Assembly (NCBI RefSeq): GCF_017916325.1
Contig: NC_090170.1
Span: 1,895,501-1,959,500, forward strand
Direction of reading: 5' to 3'
Length of the DNA stretch: 64,000 nt
Origin: Leishmania martiniquensis
Taxonomy: Eukaryota > Euglenozoa > Kinetoplastea > Trypanosomatida > Trypanosomatidae
Within the stretch, counting starts at the first letter, position 1. Each line of letters starts with the position of its first letter. The position numbers and the translations under genes are program-made. Below are positions 32,255 to 43,111 of the stretch, one piece after another. The notes under the pieces were generated by a model. The model was not told the DNA's origin and did no database searches. It was given only the letters and a program-made list of their open reading frames with translations.

Positions 32255-35200
32255 CTCAAAAGACACCGGTGTGTCAGAGAGGAGCAGTGGAAAGGGAGGC
32301 GCGCTGGCTCGATGCGCCTCACCTTAGCCGCGCTCGTTTTGTGGACCGTTTCTTATTTATATATTTTAGATGGCTTCTCGGCTGCCTCTCTCGTCTCAGC
32401 AGAGCATCGACGGTGATGCCGAGGAAGGAGGGGTTGGATCACTGCCGCGTTGTTCCCCTGCGTGTGTGTGAAAGAAGGGAAGGCCCTTTCTGTCCCTGTT
32501 TTTCCGCACTGCTCAGTCGGTAGAGGGACAGAGGTCTCACAGGCATCTCCAGTGACGCTTTTTGTTTCCTCGACGGCGTACCAATCGAAATCGCTGTGAG
32601 CCACTCGCTAGTATAATTATCTCTCCGCTCTTTTTTGTCTTGCGTTCGTCTGATTAAGTGTGAGTAGCTGAGCCACATAAGAGGCGCCTAAGTTACGGCT
32701 CAATGCTCCCTCTCTTTCTTTTTTATGTGTGTGCCTCTTCGTTGATTTTTTTTGCTCCTCTCGCTGTCCTGCGCTTCTCCACGCCACCATCTCTCTCCTT
32801 TCTTTTCCATTTTGCCCGCCCTCTGTTCCAGGAGGCGGAAGGGGTGAAGAGGGCGGCGATGGAGCCAGAGAAAGAGAACGTGTCAATGTTGTCGTGAGTG
32901 AGTGACGGGAGGGAGAAGCTCATCTGACGAGTACGTTAAGCAAAAAAAGTAAAAAGGCAGAAAACTGCTCCCCTTCTGTGCTTGATGAGCGCCTTGAAAA
33001 CAGCACGCACACACGCAACATAAAAACGCCGCCATACGACGAAGCGGTACCACGCCAAAGAGAGAAGCCCGCCTCCGAGAAAGGAAAAGCAGGAAAAGAT
33101 TGCAACGGAAAAGTGTCAGCAAAGGAGGAAAAGGCGCAGAGGCGGACCACACGCAAGAGAGAGGAGGAAGAAGCGCCGGCGACGCGGAGGCCCCAGTCGC
33201 GCGTGATGTGTGCGGCCTTTTTTTTGTTGTTCGCCCCTTTCTCGGCCATCCGCCCCTCCCGCTCCTGTCCCCTCCCTCCCTCCCCCTCTCTCTCTCGCTC
33301 TCTCTCTTTCTTTCTTTCTTTCTCGTTTCACGCTCTGTTGTGCTGAGGTGTGGCGCTTTAGCATGTCTTCTCTTTGCCCTCTGCGATTCCCCCTTTTTCC
33401 GGCAATTTGATCTTTGTGCGTGGGTGCGTGAGTGCGTGTGTTTTCTTAAACCGTTTCTTCTCTCTCTGATAAGCCGATTTTAAGCTTGAACCAAAGTGTG
33501 AGAGAGAGCTGCTCACACAGGCCATACTTCAGGAAGGCGAGAGGGATGAGGCTGGAAGGCAGTGCATATCCCTTTCGCCGGAGCGAGAGGCGGGCCATGG
33601 AAGCTGTTTGTGCTCGAGGCGCACGCGCTGATCACGAGCCAAGCACGTTTCTCCGAGCCATAAGCGTGTCGATGGTGGCCTCTCTGCTACGAAGACGCTC
33701 CCACAGCCATGCAGCTGCCGTGGTTGCATGTGCGTTTCCCTCTGCTGCTACGCGGCAAGTGAGCACAGTGACTCATCGCGACGCAGTCTGTGCCCACCCA
33801 CCCACCTCCCCCTGCAGCTGCCGCTGCTGGCAATGGCGAGCCTCTTTTTCTGTCGCCACTTGCGAGTGGAAAGGATGCATCTATCGTCCCTATCGTCCCC
33901 CCGGTTCTTGCTCTTCACTTGCATCGCAGGCTTTGCGTGTGAAGAACGTACGCGCCCACAACGCCACCGCACACTGTCACTCTCTCGTTCTCGTTTTTCT
34001 CTTGCCCGTTACGCCGCTTCTCTTCGGGAGCGACCACAGGAAGGGGAGTCAGCCTCAGGAAGATCTGCATAGAAACGGAGAGAGGGCGGCGGCTTCTGCT
34101 CCGTCGCAGTACACACCGCCGCGCAGTGATCGATCGCTTTTTCGTTTGTTTGTTTGTTTTTTCACTCCTCGCGTTGGCAAAGGTCGCCTCAGCATTTCCC
34201 TCTGAAGCTCACTCGACGACGCAGGCACCCGCTTCACCCACGTAATCTTGCAGCTCACTCGTGCCAGAGGTGATCTCGCATCATTTTCTGGCATGCTCAC
34301 ACGCAAAAAAGGGGCAAGTAAACAACAGAAAAAGGAAGCCAGTGGAGCAAAGATACGCGTGTCGGTTATTGTACACTTCAGCACGAGGACGGCGAACAAA
34401 TCGCCCCCATCTTTAAGAGAACACACACGCGCACACATCACTACGTCCATCCATTACACCACTGCGCACCCACGACTCAAAAAAACAACAACAACAGCAC
34501 GTATCCCTTAGCGGATGCCAGAAAGGCGTAAGGATAAAAGCGAATACCAAAACGCGTGGGAACCATAGAGACTTTTTTTTTGCTGTTGGATCTCCTGCGT
34601 GTGTGTGTGTGTTTGTGTACTTCGCCATTGCTTCTTCTCTCTCCTGTGATATTCTGTGGCGTTTCTTTCTGCTCTCCATCTCTCCGAGGATCTCCATACG
34701 CCGTTCTCCTTCTTCGCCTGTCCCTCGCTCCCTCCTCCCCCTTCCTCTCTGCTCATACACTACGAATCGTCTTCACCGTCCTCTGCTGCCATCCGCCCTC
34801 GGGACAAGCGAGTGCGCTGTGTATTTGTTCTGCACTCAGACACGCAGCTAGCAGCAGACTCCGGCCTGTATTCCTCCTTTTTCTTCCCTCCTCGCTTCAA
34901 GGCTGTACAGATCGAGAGGAGTCGGAGAGGCCCGAGTTGTCGTGCACATTGTCCTCCTCGTCACCGCTACGTCGTATCGTCTCTCCTTCTGCCCCTTACC
35001 CCGCCTTCCCGGCTCCTTTCCTCTCGAACCCTTGCCGCCGCCCCAATCGCGTCGGCGCCAGCGGAGAGGGCGCGGGAGCGCCTGCGGCGGGCGTTCACCT
35101 CTATAGAAGAAGAAACCGTGTTCGGTTGTCTCCTCCCCTTTGCTTTTACTTCTTGCTGGCGTCCTCTGTTTCCTCGCCCTCTTTTTCCATGTCTGCGCTT

Positions 35201-35390
35201 GTGGCAGACCCGTCGCAATCTCGTCTCCGTCACTTCTCTTTCCCCGCATTCGGGCCTCAGTCGTTGTTCTTTTTCGGCCTTCGTGTGTGTGTGTGTGCGT
35301 GTTTCACGTCGCGTTCTTTCTCGCGCCCGCTCCGCTTCTGTTTCTGACGCTTTGGACGGCGAGCAGTGGTCTCTGGTGCGTGCCTGACTC
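32255..35390. other. Long intergenic region 3' of PABP (3.1 kb)
   Basis: No gene seen. It contains pyrimidine-rich stretches, a CT/CTTT tract at 33286-33324 and many short low-complexity ORFs, none with a convincing start or composition. Much of it may be PABP 3' UTR. Candidate acceptor AGs for the next gene occur at about 35206-35207 and 35249-35250. Confidence 0.6.
33286..33324 (+). repeat. (CT)n / (CTTT)n simple repeat
   Basis: Alternating CT units pass into four-base CTTT units. A pyrimidine tract with no gene nearby. Confidence 0.85.
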
Positions 35391-37382
35391 ATGACCTCCA
35401 ACCCGTACATCGCGCAGCACTATGGGAGCTTGGTTGAGGTGATGTCGAACGGGCACGAGGACGAGGCAGACGCGTCGGTGGGGTTTCGGCGCCTCCAGAA
35501 TGCACCGCACATGACACACACCGTCTTCCGCCCCTCAAAGAATCTCGACACCTCCTCCACCGCCACCGCGCCGCCATCGGCATGGGGCATCCACGGCGCC
35601 TACAAAACATTGACGCCCGATGCCTATTCAGCCTTACACTGCCACAAAGGTCTCCTAATCGATGAATTTCCTTCACGTCCGCAGACGCCACGCTGTGCCA
35701 AGTCATCTTCATCGCTTCCGCCTCTGCTGCCGGCAGACCGTCTCTCTGTTGGGTCCAGCGATGGCTTCCGCGATAAGGGTGCGGATCACATCCGAGAATG
35801 GGTGAAAGCCTCCACTACCTCGTCCGCGTACTCGACGGATGACGTTGCCGGCGACGACGGAGACACGGGTGCGGGCATCGAAAAGGCGCGCAGTTTGCTG
35901 GAGCTTGCTAGTCCCTCGCTTTCAGCACCACAGCTTACGCCGGAGACGGAAAGTGAGCAGCAGTGCACTTCTGCTCCGGCGCCGTCTAGTGCGGCAGCTC
36001 CTGTGAAGGCATCGTTGGCGTTGTCCGATCGTGGACCGTCTGTATCAGTCTCTCCAGAGTCGCTACATCCTGCACACACCAAGAGCTCAATGCCCTCTCC
36101 CACCACACTTCCGGTACCAGAAGCAACAATTGAGACCACGGTGGATGCTGCGCTTCGCCGCCTACACGACGCGCTGGCGCAGGCGCAGCGTGTGCTCGAT
36201 ACATCGCGCATTCCTGGTAATGAGCGTACGCTTGTTCCGCCGCCTGCACTGCCACCCCAGCCGGTGGAACCAGCGCAGATCCACAGGCAGGTGGCACCTG
36301 TTCCCACCCCCACGGCCAGCCGCTCTTTAATGAACGAGGAGGGGGCGCTGGATGATTCACTGGACTGCCTATCGCCCCTCGTCAGCACGCACATGCCACT
36401 TCGCGGCTTCCCCTCAGCCGAGCTGCCAGTAGGAATACCTGCAGCGGCTTCGCTCACCTCTCCAGTGACTAAGGCCGCCGACACTGTTTCGGTGCCAGAC
36501 GAAACTCGCTTTATGGTGCTGTGCGCCATCACGCACCCAACAGCAGTCATGGAACGGCGCATTCGTCGCCGTGGGCCTGCAGCAGAGGTATCTTCGAAGG
36601 GACTGGGCTGTTGGACAGCTCGCTCGCCCTTTACCATGTCCATTGCAACAGATGCAAGGCGTACCCCTCCTCGCCGCATCGCAGAGGTTCAGAGATCGCC
36701 TGCCGCCATCCGTGCAACTACCCTTGCACAAACAACCACAGCAGCACAGCAGTTGCAGAGCTCGCCTTCTGCCAATGCAAGCAGCGATGGACATCCTAGC
36801 TCGCGTACGTCCACGCAGCGTAGACCTGTGGAGGATTCTGCGAGTCGTCTCCTAAACGAGAACCCTCCCGGTATGCCGGGGCTAGCCGAATTTTTGCGAG
36901 CTGGCAATCCCAAGGGCTTTTCCTCGCTTAGCGCAGCCACCCGCGCCACGTCGCCACACGTCAAACCCGTACCTTCCGCGCACGATCCTCACCGTCGCCC
37001 TCGACCTCCGGTAGCCGCCACCGCCGCCCCTGGTGTGCTGCTTGGTCACGCGCCACTCTTGTCACTGCGCCGAGGCTCCAGCGGCACTGCGCAGCCTCAC
37101 GCCAACCGCATAGTCACACCCTCCTCGCAGCTGCCATACTCTCATGCCGAAGGGAGCGTGGCAGCTGCCGATGTATTAGCACGCCGCACATCTTCTCGCA
37201 CCCGCCGCGTGGATTCGATGCCCAGTTACGCGCAGCCCACACTGAGCTGGCTCTCGAAGGGGCCTGAGGCTTCCACAGATGAGTTCCCGGTGAGCCGCGT
37301 CGCCTCGCCGCAGACGAGTCCGCTGAAGGATATGGCGGCAGCGTCGCGTGATGGTGAACAGAGTGATCGTGGACGAGGCTAG
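35391..37382 (+). CDS. Hypothetical low-complexity protein (663 aa)
   Basis: The ORF begins at an ATG and encodes 663 residues that are mostly Ser/Pro/Ala/Thr-rich and predicted disordered. The N-terminal 100 residues are the best ordered: NPYIAQHYGSLVEVMSNG, GFRRLQNAPHMTHTVFRPSKN and AWGIHGAYKTLTPDAYSALH look like short conserved motifs. A helical segment lies near residues 245-265 (DAALRRLHDALAQAQRVLD), and the C-terminal third is rich in SR/RR and SP pairs. No signal peptide, membrane segment or catalytic motif is seen, and the family is not recognised. Reality as a gene is supported by its length, GC-rich codons and position in a one-strand cluster. The stop is only 226 bp upstream of repeat B2, so B2 probably lies in its 3' UTR. 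Confidence 0.82.
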   Translation: MTSNPYIAQHYGSLVEVMSNGHEDEADASVGFRRLQNAPHMTHTVFRPSKNLDTSSTATAPPSAWGIHGAYKTLTPDAYSALHCHKGLLIDEFPSRPQTPRCAKSSSSLPPLLPADRLSVGSSDGFRDKGADHIREWVKASTTSSAYSTDDVAGDDGDTGAGIEKARSLLELASPSLSAPQLTPETESEQQCTSAPAPSSAAAPVKASLALSDRGPSVSVSPESLHPAHTKSSMPSPTTLPVPEATIETTVDAALRRLHDALAQAQRVLDTSRIPGNERTLVPPPALPPQPVEPAQIHRQVAPVPTPTASRSLMNEEGALDDSLDCLSPLVSTHMPLRGFPSAELPVGIPAAASLTSPVTKAADTVSVPDETRFMVLCAITHPTAVMERRIRRRGPAAEVSSKGLGCWTARSPFTMSIATDARRTPPRRIAEVQRSPAAIRATTLAQTTTAAQQLQSSPSANASSDGHPSSRTSTQRRPVEDSASRLLNENPPGMPGLAEFLRAGNPKGFSSLSAATRATSPHVKPVPSAHDPHRRPRPPVAATAAPGVLLGHAPLLSLRRGSSGTAQPHANRIVTPSSQLPYSHAEGSVAAADVLARRTSSRTRRVDSMPSYAQPTLSWLSKGPEASTDEFPVSRVASPQTSPLKDMAAASRDGEQSDRGRG

Positions 37383-37607
37383 AAAGAACATCGGAGGTTT
37401 CCTCGTCCTCCTCCTTGCCCACATTTCCTCTCCCGATCCCCCCGATACCCACGCCTCTCTCATGCACCTCTATCCTCCCCCCAGCATCTTTTACAGTTCC
37501 AACGCGACATGGTCAGTACTGCAGACTCCTATTCGAGACAACGGCAGCAGTGAATCGTTCTCTTCCCTCCCCTACTTGTACATTCGGCCCCACGTTGAGG
37601 GTTAGTT

Positions 37608-38141
37608 CACACCTGCGTGCGTGGCGGCATCTGGGAGGTGCGCCGCCCCACTCTCTCCAGGCAGAGGGGGGAGGAGGCCGCACAGCCTTCTTGTTCTATG
37701 CGAGCGGCCGAGCTCCGCGTGCTGCGGCGACAGGGTCAAGCAGCTCCGGCGGATGGGAACGCAGAGCAGCGTGCGGCTGCTGATGTCGGCGGCCGGACCC
37801 TCGATGGCGGCGCGTCGGGGCGGCCTGCGACGGTGAAGACGCCTGTGCGGCGGGCATGACGGTGTGCGTGTGTGTGTGTGTGCCAGCGTCGCTCGATCGT
37901 GTCTCACCCTGCCTCCGCTGCCGGCCGACGTGTGGAGCGTGAGGCAGCCCTGGCGGGGGAGCGGGTGTGAGAGAGGGCGTGCGGCTCTGTGGCGGCGAGG
38001 GCTGGAGGCTGTTGTTGTGCTCAGATGATGGAGCCGCGCGGGTCGCTGTAACGGGTGTGGGCACGGCTGCTTCGCGCAGCACGAGTGCCCTGCGGCGGGC
38101 TGCATGGAGTGGAGCTGAAGGCGCTCAATGGGAAACGTATG
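37608..38141 (+). repeat. Repeat B, copy 2 (534 bp)
   Basis: Matches copy 1 from its first base to 38117 with no indel, then carries the other 3' end (38118-38141, shared with copy 4). It starts 226 bp after the stop of the 663-aa gene, in sense orientation, so it is likely part of that mRNA's 3' UTR. SIDER2 elements in Leishmania 3' UTRs are known to affect mRNA stability; whether this family does so is untested. Confidence 0.9.
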
Positions 38142-39448
38142 CATCGGGAAGGGTCATTGTTTTCTCTTCCCTCGCGATTGCTGCGGGCAAAAAGGCGATG
38201 TTATTCCGTTGCAGTTGGCGTGAACTGGCGTTGTGTCGCGGCCCTCCGTGGCTCCTTGTGTGGATGAGTGGAGTGAATGAGTGACATGGGAACGTGCGCA
38301 TAACGTTGAGTAACTTCGGACTTCAAAAGAGCACCGCTTACACTTTCGGGCGTATGGAACTCTCTTGGTTCGCGTGCTCGCAGCTCTGTTGGTGAGGCCG
38401 AGTAGGCGTGCATTCGTCAGCGCGTAGGATACAACTACAGAGGAGGGTGTCTTGCTAGCTTTTCAGCGCACGCAAGTACTCTGGTCGGGCAAGCATGTCG
38501 GTCGCCTTACGGCTCAATCGTCGGGCACTGTGTGCGTCACGTGCGCCTCACAGAGGAATGATGACGCCGAGGGGTGCGGCGCATGCATATCTTCGATGAG
38601 GACATGGAAAAAATCGTTAACAGCAAGCGGAAGATTCTCTTTCGTGAAGGCTTCTGTGAGGCTCAACGTTTGTCGCCGGGGCTTCATCCCTCGCGTCGCT
38701 CTGCTCACCTCGAGAGTGGACTGTTGGAGAAAGCGCCGGCATCGCCTCCATTATTTCTCCGTAAATAAAGCGGTCTGGCGTTTTCCAACGCGCATGCGCC
38801 TTTGGAGCCTTGCATAGTCAGAGGGGTGGAGGGGAGAGAAGAGAGCGGGGGGGCGCGGTGGCGGTCACGGCGGGTGATCAAGCGCTTCTCTATTCGCGAT
38901 GGTGATCGCAATGCCAATGTGTTATTTCTGACAGTCAACCTCGTCTCATGGTTTCATGTGGAGTCATTAGGCTGTTGCTACCAAGAGAGCCCTACCCGAG
39001 GTGACTCACCCTTCTTCTTTCATATTTTTTTCTTGGCTGCCACACAAGCAGCATCGACCGCACACACCAGCGGCACGTGCACTCTCTCTACCTCTCTCCC
39101 TCTTTGTCTCCGCTGCGCTTGGCAAGAGAGTAGCAGGCGGACGCACAAACAAAAGGAGAGAGCATGAGTTAAAGGGCACTGGAGAAAGGGACGCGCACAC
39201 AAGTATACGCCCCTACTCGCTTGCAGCCTGCGTCCACAGGAAACCTTGTATACCTCACCTCTCTCCCACTCCCGCAGGAAGCGTGGTGCGCTGAGTCTTG
39301 GATACAAGAAAAGACGAGCGCATCGCTCTTTTTCAGCCGCAGCGTAGGGTAAGGATCACGCAAGCATTGCTGTCGGCGGCCTTTCTGATGCCTGCGCGCC
39401 CTCCTGACAAAGACATTGTGCCAACTGTTCGTATCGCATAGTACGGCA
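38142..39448. other. Intergenic DNA before the Vms1-like gene
   Basis: About 1.3 kb of mixed composition. A frame at 38452-38817 lacks an ATG start and is not called. The right end holds polypyrimidine stretches and the acceptor. Confidence 0.6.
39276..39277 (+). promoter_or_regulatory. Predicted spliced-leader acceptor for the Vms1-like gene
   Basis: The pyrimidine tract 39253-39274 ends in CGCAG; the ATG at 39449 is about 170 nt downstream. An alternative AG lies at 39125-39126 behind another pyrimidine tract. Confidence 0.45.
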
Positions 39449-41008
39449 ATGTCACTGAGCGATGCAGAAGCCATCATTGCCGTGGTGCTCAAGTCTCTTC
39501 AAGGTGCCCCACGCACAACCTATGAGGCGGATAACCTCTATCAGTTGAACTGCGAGCGCATCGCTGCCGTTCGGGTAATACTCGATGGTATGCGTGGCGA
39601 CTACGTCGACCAACTGCGTGCGAGGTGTGACGGGGCCGAGAAGCAGGCGCAGGCAAAGCACGCCGCTGCCGTCGGCGGTGCCGCCGACACCGACAACGCT
39701 TTTTCCCTCGACTTTGCCATGGAAGAGGGGGAGGGGCAGAACGATGCGGAGATGCAGCGGGCGATGTTAGCTTCAGTGACGCGCAACAGGCGATCAAAGA
39801 ATTCGGGCGCAAAGGAAAGGTCCAAAAAGAAAGACGGAGAGGAGGGGCGTAAGAGGAAGGAGAAGCGGACCTTGGATGAGGATGCACGTGTGGCCGCACA
39901 CCCTGCCGGTGGCGGCAGTGCCGAGGGTAATGCGGCTGTGAAGGGGAGCCCAACCCGTTGGACGAAGTGGGTGGTGCTGTCCCGCGATGAAAACCTCATC
40001 AGCAGCGCCATCTCGTCAGCGCTGTCAAGGAGTGGCCGCGGCAAGTGCGAGGCGGTGCCGAACACGCCTCTCGCCCGAGTCTTCTTCACCGCAGAAATGC
40101 GGTGGAACGGCCTCCCATGCCAGTGTGCGGTAGAGCTGTACAGGTGTGTGGTGATTGCCATGACTCACGGTGAGCCGCAACTGAGCTGGACAGAGTGCGA
40201 AAAGAGCACACCATCCCCGGTATTGGCATCAGCGAGGGGAGACGGCATCGAGGGGGAATATTGCTCACCTTACTGTGCCGAATGCCACGGCCTCGGGTCG
40301 CCCGAGACATCCTCGGAATGCGGCGAAGGGGGCAGCGAAGAGGATTGCGTGTCGAGAGTGGAGGACATGACTCTTTCGGAGCAGCTGATCGCTGAATACG
40401 ATCATGCACGACAGTACGAAGAGGAGAAAGATGCGGATGCACTGGCCCTCCCGTGCGACGTCTCGGAGCGCTTCCAGCAGCGTCTTTGTGGCTTCACGGA
40501 CGATGTGTGGGTCATTCTCCTCTGCCACGGCGGGTACTTTGCCGGCGGTGTCTTTGCGAGAGGGACTTGTGTTGTTCACAAGGCCTTTCAGCGCTACGTC
40601 GTCCGTAAGAAGCAAGGCGGCAAGCAGTCCTCAAACGCGAAGGACGCGGGGTCTTACAACAGTGTTGGATCCCAGATCCGCGCTGCACAGGAGGTCAAGT
40701 GGCGCGCCGATGTGCGTGACCTGCTGCTGGCCTGGGTGTCCTACATCCAGGCCGCTTCCTTCATTCTTTATGCCGCGCCGGGCCCGCAAAACAAAGCGGT
40801 GCTGACCGACTTCGCACTGCTTCCCGCGGCCGCGTCTACCGGGGGCCGAAAAGGTGTCTCGCCTATTCAGTTAAAGGACCCGCGAGTTCGTCGAGTGCCG
40901 CTCACGACGCACCGGCCAACCTTTGAGGAGGTTCAGCGCATCTACAACGTTTGCTCACGCTGTAGCCTCCTGTACGTCAGAAAGGAGGAGGAGGAAAGAG
41001 CGGACTGA
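39449..41008 (+). CDS. Vms1/ANKZF1-like VLRF1-domain protein, predicted peptidyl-tRNA cleaving factor
   Basis: The VLRF1 (eRF1-like release factor) domain spans about 350-500 of 519 residues. It is recognised by FAGGVFARGTCVVHKAFQRYVVRKK-type sequence, then GGKQSSNAKDAGS, GSQIRAAQE, a DVRDLLLAW helix, FILYAAPGPQNKAVL and a closing DPRVRRVPLTTHRPTFEEVQRIY. In yeast Vms1 the glutamine of a GGSQ-type loop is needed to cleave peptidyl-tRNA from stalled 60S subunits in ribosome quality control; the equivalent here is predicted to be Q393 in GGKQ (390-393). The N-terminal 110 residues are helical, a Lys/Arg-rich stretch follows (about 113-140), and a cysteine-rich insert (C272, C276, C279, C291) splits the domain's leading part. 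No ankyrin repeats or C2H2 finger are evident, so it is more compact than Vms1 or ANKZF1. Confidence 0.85.
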   Translation: MSLSDAEAIIAVVLKSLQGAPRTTYEADNLYQLNCERIAAVRVILDGMRGDYVDQLRARCDGAEKQAQAKHAAAVGGAADTDNAFSLDFAMEEGEGQNDAEMQRAMLASVTRNRRSKNSGAKERSKKKDGEEGRKRKEKRTLDEDARVAAHPAGGGSAEGNAAVKGSPTRWTKWVVLSRDENLISSAISSALSRSGRGKCEAVPNTPLARVFFTAEMRWNGLPCQCAVELYRCVVIAMTHGEPQLSWTECEKSTPSPVLASARGDGIEGEYCSPYCAECHGLGSPETSSECGEGGSEEDCVSRVEDMTLSEQLIAEYDHARQYEEEKDADALALPCDVSERFQQRLCGFTDDVWVILLCHGGYFAGGVFARGTCVVHKAFQRYVVRKKQGGKQSSNAKDAGSYNSVGSQIRAAQEVKWRADVRDLLLAWVSYIQAASFILYAAPGPQNKAVLTDFALLPAAASTGGRKGVSPIQLKDPRVRRVPLTTHRPTFEEVQRIYNVCSRCSLLYVRKEEEERAD

Positions 41009-42339
41009 TCTTGGTCACATGGCATACTTGTAGCTTAGTTGCCGCTGCCACAACCGGCGAAGAGGGCGCGACTCGTGGAGGCAGTCGTGACGATGACGAG
41101 AGGTGGCGACGAGGTGGAGCATGTGCCGCAGTGGATCGCGTAAATGTTCGTGTGTGGGCATCTTACTCTATCAAATAGCCTTCGCTTGGTTTCATTGCGT
41201 ACGCAGGATCTTGTAAGAAGTGGAAAAGAAACGAGTTCAGCGGCGTGCACATTGTCACCTAGCGCTCTTGACCGTCGTCGGCACTTGGTCTCTTGGTGTG
41301 CGTAAGAGTGCTCCCGTGCAGTACTCCAGAGTCATCCACTTGCTTCAGCGAGGCTGGGGAGGTCCTCGCCGCATCCCTCCTTCTCCCCCTCACCCCCCCC
41401 ACCACCACCTCCTGAATGATATGTATTCCTGCTCAGGGTTGCACTGGGGAGCATCTCTGGCGTTTCCACTGCCTTGGCGAATGATCTTGCTGCCCCTGTC
41501 TCTGTGGGACTCCCCCTCCTTCAGTTCTTCTCTCATCCTCGCCTCTACCTCTCGCGCAAAGGTTAGACGTCTCCCTCTCTGCCCTCTTCCTCTGCCGTAC
41601 CATCTCATCCACCCGCCCAACATCTTTACAGCGTGCCAAGCAGACTTGCACGAACTACCCTCCCTCTCTCCCTCCATCAACGGGCCATCGCGTTAGTGCT
41701 GCTTTCTTCTCTTCATTCCCCTTTCGCGCCAACTTTCGCGGTTGTTGGTTACTGCCATTCAGATTGCCACTTCCTCCATTATCTGCAGGTGTTCGGCCAT
41801 TTAGTTTCTCACGATAATCAAGCTTAAGCCGCCGCCGCAGCAGCAACAACAGTCTTTCCATTCGGCGTGTGCATATATGCGTGTGCATGTGCGTGCGTGT
41901 GTCGCTTCCTTCCCTCTTGTTGTCGTTCAGCTTCTCTGCTCTTTGCTCTCGATTCCAAAGGCGCCGCAACAGCGCCTGCACTAATTTGTTTCTGTTAGGA
42001 GGGCCGATTCATTTTTTCCTCTTTTCTTTCACGTGTGTGTTCGCGTCTCTCTCACTCTGTGTGCGCTAGGGCGCACTGAAGGCGCACACCGGGCAAATCA
42101 ACGCAGGCATCCTTAGCACCCACGGCGGAAAGCAGATCGGCGGACGGGAAAAGAAAATACGAAACGTGTCAGTGTTCTCTCTCTCTTTGTGTATGTGTAT
42201 GAGGGAGGGGAGAGTGGACAGCCTTATCCAGGGCTCATTAGCCGTTTAATCGCAGTGCGCAAAGGTTTAAAGGTCATTATTCTGTCTCGTTTCTTCAAGT
42301 GTTTTTCCCCTTTCCCATCGGCTCCCCTCCCCGTCCCCT

Positions 42340-42363
42340 TCCTCCCTCCCTCCCTCCCTCCCC
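42340..42363 (+). repeat. (CCCT)n simple repeat
   Basis: About five tandem CCCT units in intergenic DNA. Confidence 0.85.
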
Positions 42364-43013
42364 TTGGCTTGACGCGTGTTGTGTTTTGATACTGCAGAGA
42401 CACCCCAGCGTTCGCTTGTCGCTGCTGTTGCCTCTTCGGTAACCATTCTCCTCTTTTCCTCCTCCCTCCCCCCTCTCTCTCTGCCTGCTATGGTGAGGAG
42501 TTTGACGTTTTGATTTGTGTATTGAGTAACTTCTAAGCGGATTTCTTTTTTGTTTGTTTTCTTCATTGCAATACACACACACACACGCACACGCACACCT
42601 TCCGGGCACGTCACTCGGATTTTACGCCGGTGGGCCTGCGACTGTTCTACTGAATCCTGCTGCGGGAAAACCAAAGAGTGTTTGAGCTCTCTAAATTTTC
42701 TCTTACTGCTGCTGTCGTGTCAGCCGACTTCCCATTTGGATTCGTGATTGTGCTCTCTCCCTCTCTCTCCTTTTTCTGTTGTTTGCTGTGTTACGGGTAT
42801 TCGTGGCGCTGTCTTCAGCTCATATTGTATTCTGTCGTTCGTTGAGCTGTCGTCGTTCACGGGCCCCTCCTCTCCCCTCTCCCCTTCTTCGTGCCACCGT
42901 TGCCGAATCTTCTTTATCAATCGACTCGATTCTCGTTGGTCGCTCGCGCATCTCTATTCCTTCGCTGACTCCCTCTGTCCTCGAGCCTCCTCCACCATTA
43001 CCCCTCCCTCCCT

Positions 43014-43015
43014 AG
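43014..43015 (+). promoter_or_regulatory. Predicted spliced-leader acceptor for the zinc-ribbon/EF-hand gene
   Basis: The tract of C/T runs at 42984-43013 ends in TAG; the ATG is 97 nt downstream. Confidence 0.5.
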
Positions 43016-43111
43016 TCACCATCGACGTGACTTTTACTCCTCTGCTCCTCGCTCGCCCAGCCATCGATATACCACCCTCACGCATCCAATCACAGAAACA
43101 AAAAAACAAAT

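Larger units (their letters stand above)
41009..43111. other. Intergenic DNA, no gene seen (2.1 kb)
   Basis: C/T-rich, with a (CCCT)n tract at 42340-42363, CA/GT tracts near 42571-42598 and the acceptor of the next gene at its right end. Only low-complexity ORFs are present. Confidence 0.6.

Noticed and set aside
38452..38817. 121-aa frame between repeat B2 and the Vms1-like gene
   Set aside because: There is no ATG at its start and no recognisable domain; it is probably fortuitous.
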